From positions 1-6,867 of the forward strand of contig URCB01000083.1 of assembly GCA_900546255.1 (NCBI GenBank): 6,867 nt of DNA. The letters run 5' to 3'. This DNA is from an uncultured Eubacteriales bacterium. Its GTDB lineage: Bacteria > Bacillota > Clostridia > Oscillospirales > Oscillospiraceae. Below the pieces are notes generated by a model. It was not told where the DNA came from. It made no database searches and saw nothing but the letters and a program-made list of their open reading frames with translations. This document shows positions 5,279 to 6,867 of the stretch, in pieces. A program made the position numbers and the translations under genes. Positions within the stretch are counted from its first letter, which is position 1. Every line of letters starts with the position of its first letter.

Positions 5279-6577
5279 TTACAAATCGCAGGCCACCAGA
5301 TCCTGGAAGGTCTGCCGGCGCACCGCCAGGCGAGCCTGCCCCCCCCGGACCAGTACCAGGGCGGGGCGGCAGAGGCGGTTGTAGTTGGAAGCCATGGAGA
5401 AGTTATAGGCCCCTGTGGTGAGCACCGCCAGCAGATCCCCCCGCCGGGGCTGGGGGAGGGTGATGTTCTCCTGGACCAGATCGCCGCTCTCACAGCACCG
5501 GCCGGCCAGGGAGCAGAGGAAGTCCCCCTCCTCCCCCATCCGGCTGGCGGGGAGAACGGTGTAAGGGGACTGGTAAAGGGCGTAGCGGGGGTTGTCGGTC
5601 ATGCCGCCGTTGACGGTGACGTAGCTGCGGTAGCCCTCGATGGTCTTCACGCCCCCCACCTCGTAGAGGGTGAGGCCGGCGTTGGCCACGATGCTCCGGC
5701 CGGGCTCCAGGAGGATCCGGGGCACAGGGTAGTCCTTGGCGGCGCAGCCCTGCTTCAGGTGCTGGGCCAGGGCCCGGATGTTGCCGGGGATGTCCACCAT
5801 GGGGTCGCTCTCCACGTACCGCACCCCGAAGCCGCCTCCCAGGTTTAGGGTGCGGGCCACGAAGCCGTGGGCTATCCGCATGGCCTGGGCGAAGTCCAGG
5901 AGGATGTCCACCGCGTCGCAGAAGGGCTCGGCTTCAAAGATCTGGGAGCCGATGTGGCTGTGGAAGCCCTCCACCTCCAGGTGCTCCTTCCCCAGGGCCG
6001 CCGCCACGAACTGGGCGGCCTGGCCGGTTTCGATGGGCACACCGAACTGGCAGTCGATCCGTCCGGTGTTGATGGCCTGGAGGGTGTGGGGGTCAATCCC
6101 CGGGGTCACCCGGAGGAGGACCCGCTGCCGGATGCCCCGGGCCCCGGCGGCCTCGTCCAGCCGGTCCAGCTCCTGGGGGTTGTCCACGATGAAGCAGCCC
6201 ACCCCGCTGTCCAGGGCGTAGGCGATGTCCTCGTCGGTCTTGTTGTTGCCGTGGAAGTAGAGCCTCTCCGGGGGAAAGCCCCCGGCCAGGGCAGTGTAAA
6301 TCTCCCCGGGGGAGACCACGTCAGCCCCCATGCCCTCTTCCTTTAAGATCGGATACAGCCCCTTAAAGCACAGGGCCTTGCCGGCGAAGAGAGGAATGGA
6401 CCCCTGGGGCATGGCCTCGGCCAGGGCCTGGACATAGGTCTGGCAGTTGGCCCGGAGCTGGTCCTCGTCCACCACGTACAGGGGGGCGCCGAACTGCTGG
6501 GCCAGGTCCACGGTGTCCACCCCGCCCACGGCCAGGTGGCCCTGGGGGGTGACGGAAAGGTTGTCGTATAGTAGCAT
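5279..6577 (-). CDS. lysA: Diaminopimelate decarboxylase
   Basis: A 432-aa PLP enzyme (fold type III) that turns meso-diaminopimelate into L-lysine and CO2 in the cytoplasm, the last step of lysine synthesis. The alanine-racemase-like barrel comes first and the beta-domain last. Key residues are visible: the PLP lysine in FAGKAL (Lys67), HIGSQ (208-212), the phosphate-binding GGGFG (247-251), EPGR (291-294), the active-site Cys in CESGD (362-366) and the Tyr in GAYNFSMASNYN (389-400). Length is normal for the family and no defect is seen. I chose the ATG at 6577 (GAGGA eight bases upstream; MLLYDN fits the family N-terminus). The frame stays open a further 69 codons, but that part runs through the hairpin repeats and has no conserved sequence. 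Related ornithine/arginine decarboxylases lack this exact set of motifs, so lysA is the best call. It stands alone on its transcript as far as visible, and ends at the hairpin 5218-5256. Confidence 0.95.
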   Translation of the reverse strand: MLLYDNLSVTPQGHLAVGGVDTVDLAQQFGAPLYVVDEDQLRANCQTYVQALAEAMPQGSIPLFAGKALCFKGLYPILKEEGMGADVVSPGEIYTALAGGFPPERLYFHGNNKTDEDIAYALDSGVGCFIVDNPQELDRLDEAAGARGIRQRVLLRVTPGIDPHTLQAINTGRIDCQFGVPIETGQAAQFVAAALGKEHLEVEGFHSHIGSQIFEAEPFCDAVDILLDFAQAMRIAHGFVARTLNLGGGFGVRYVESDPMVDIPGNIRALAQHLKQGCAAKDYPVPRILLEPGRSIVANAGLTLYEVGGVKTIEGYRSYVTVNGGMTDNPRYALYQSPYTVLPASRMGEEGDFLCSLAGRCCESGDLVQENITLPQPRRGDLLAVLTTGAYNFSMASNYNRLCRPALVLVRGGQARLAVRRQTFQDLVACDL

Positions 6578-6612
6578 CGCGCATTCCTCGTTCTCTATAG
6601 GATGGGTGGCCG

Positions 6613-6631
6613 CGCCCGGCGGGGCCGGGCG
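6613..6631. promoter_or_regulatory. GC hairpin in the lysA leader
   Basis: CGCCCGGC pairs perfectly with GCCGGGCG around a GGG loop, about 35 nt upstream of the lysA start. No U run follows, so it is not a simple terminator. It could affect ribosome access or be the end of the structured leader described next. Confidence 0.4.
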
Positions 6632-6641
6632 GGTCGTCTGT

Positions 6642-6840
6642 GTCATCGGCAGCTGGTCCCGCTGGGACCGGCGCAGGGCAGGCCCTGCAAGGTGGTTTCC
6701 CGCCCGGTCCCGGGCGGGAGTCCGGCAGGGTACTGCGTACCCTTTGGGTGGTGGGGGCCCTCCGTCATCGGCAGATGGTCCCACTGGGACCGGCGCAGGT
6801 CCAGACCTGCAACGTGGTTTCCCGCCCGGTCCCGGGCGGG
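6642..6840. repeat. Tandem structured element upstream of lysA (two 77-nt units)
   Basis: Units at 6642-6718 and 6764-6840 are 122 bp apart from start to start and match at 70 of 77 positions. Each can fold into three hairpins in a row: GGTCCC/GGGACC, GCAGGN/NCCTGC with a 4-nt loop, and CCCGCCC/GGGCGGG. In the middle hairpin the closing pair is G-C in one unit and T-A in the other, a compensatory change. The loop of the GC-rich hairpin (GGTCCC on the plus strand) repeats one arm of the first hairpin, so alternative pairing is possible. Between the units lies another hairpin, AGGGTAC/GTACCCT (6727-6743). Read on the minus strand these form the lysA leader. I cannot match them to a known riboswitch or T-box; a dispersed intergenic repeat is the main alternative. 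Confidence 0.65.
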
Positions 6841-6846
6841 GATCCA

Positions 6847-6866
6847 GGCTTTCTCTAGAGAAAGCC
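6847..6866. repeat. 20-bp perfect palindrome at the window edge
   Basis: GGCTTTCTCTAGAGAAAGCC reads the same on both strands, with no spacer. It may be the stem of a terminator for a gene beyond the edge, or a binding site. The window ends one base later, so its context is not visible. Confidence 0.6.
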
Positions 6867-6867
6867 C

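Noticed and set aside
6578..6784. N-terminal extension of lysA by 23 or 69 residues
   Set aside because: The frame is open, but it runs through the hairpin repeats, is Pro/Arg-rich, lacks family similarity and has no ribosome-binding site. The ATG at 6577 has one and fits the family.
6642..6840. Tandem repeats as a CRISPR array or as T-box leaders on the plus strand
   Set aside because: There are only two units, 77 nt long, with internal hairpins and no short unique spacers, so this is not CRISPR. The GTGGTTTCCCGC phrase recalls a T-box bulge (TGGNACC), but the ACC is absent and no stem I or specifier loop was found.

Overview
The window reads as GC-rich, low-repeat bacterial DNA with strong Shine-Dalgarno sites (AAGGAGG type), some TTG/GTG starts, sigma-A-like promoters and U-tract intrinsic terminators. 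This combination, together with the style of the proteins, suggests a high-GC member of the Firmicutes/Clostridia, of the Oscillospirales (Flavonifractor/Lawsonibacter-like) kind. That is an inference from style, not from a database match. The window may be a whole contig, because both ends lie in repeated or palindromic sequence.

Left part (1-1980, minus strand): three tandem paralogous genes for LuxR-type (GerE helix-turn-helix) regulators with a GAF-like N-terminal domain, separated by identical 29-bp gaps. The two promoter-proximal copies (1231-1980 and 446-1201) look intact. The third (1-416, ending just off the window) starts at TTG and has lost about 110 internal residues in frame, including nearly all of the DNA-binding domain. 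A good promoter for the array lies at 2031-2059.

Middle (1981-4676, plus strand): a divergent control region with a helically phased CTAC motif, then three tandem, mutually related genes for tiny two-helix membrane proteins (2295-2516, 2574-2798, 2924-3154) of unknown function. A second leader region (3155-3477) follows, with hairpins and a promoter that resembles the first one closely, and then an MFS transporter (3478-4676). The transporter is split by a frameshift at an 11-G tract. The regulators, small membrane proteins and transporter look like one accessory cassette: three regulators facing three small membrane proteins and an efflux/uptake pump, with a shared promoter motif in front of both plus-strand units. 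The functional link is inference.

Right part (4677-6867, minus strand): a bidirectional terminator closes the transporter and a convergent GNAT acetyltransferase gene (4759-5199). A second perfect bidirectional hairpin separates the acetyltransferase from a complete diaminopimelate decarboxylase gene, lysA (5279-6577), for the last step of lysine synthesis. Upstream of lysA is a hairpin-rich leader with two tandem 77-nt structured units that show a compensatory base-pair change, then a 20-bp perfect palindrome at the window edge.
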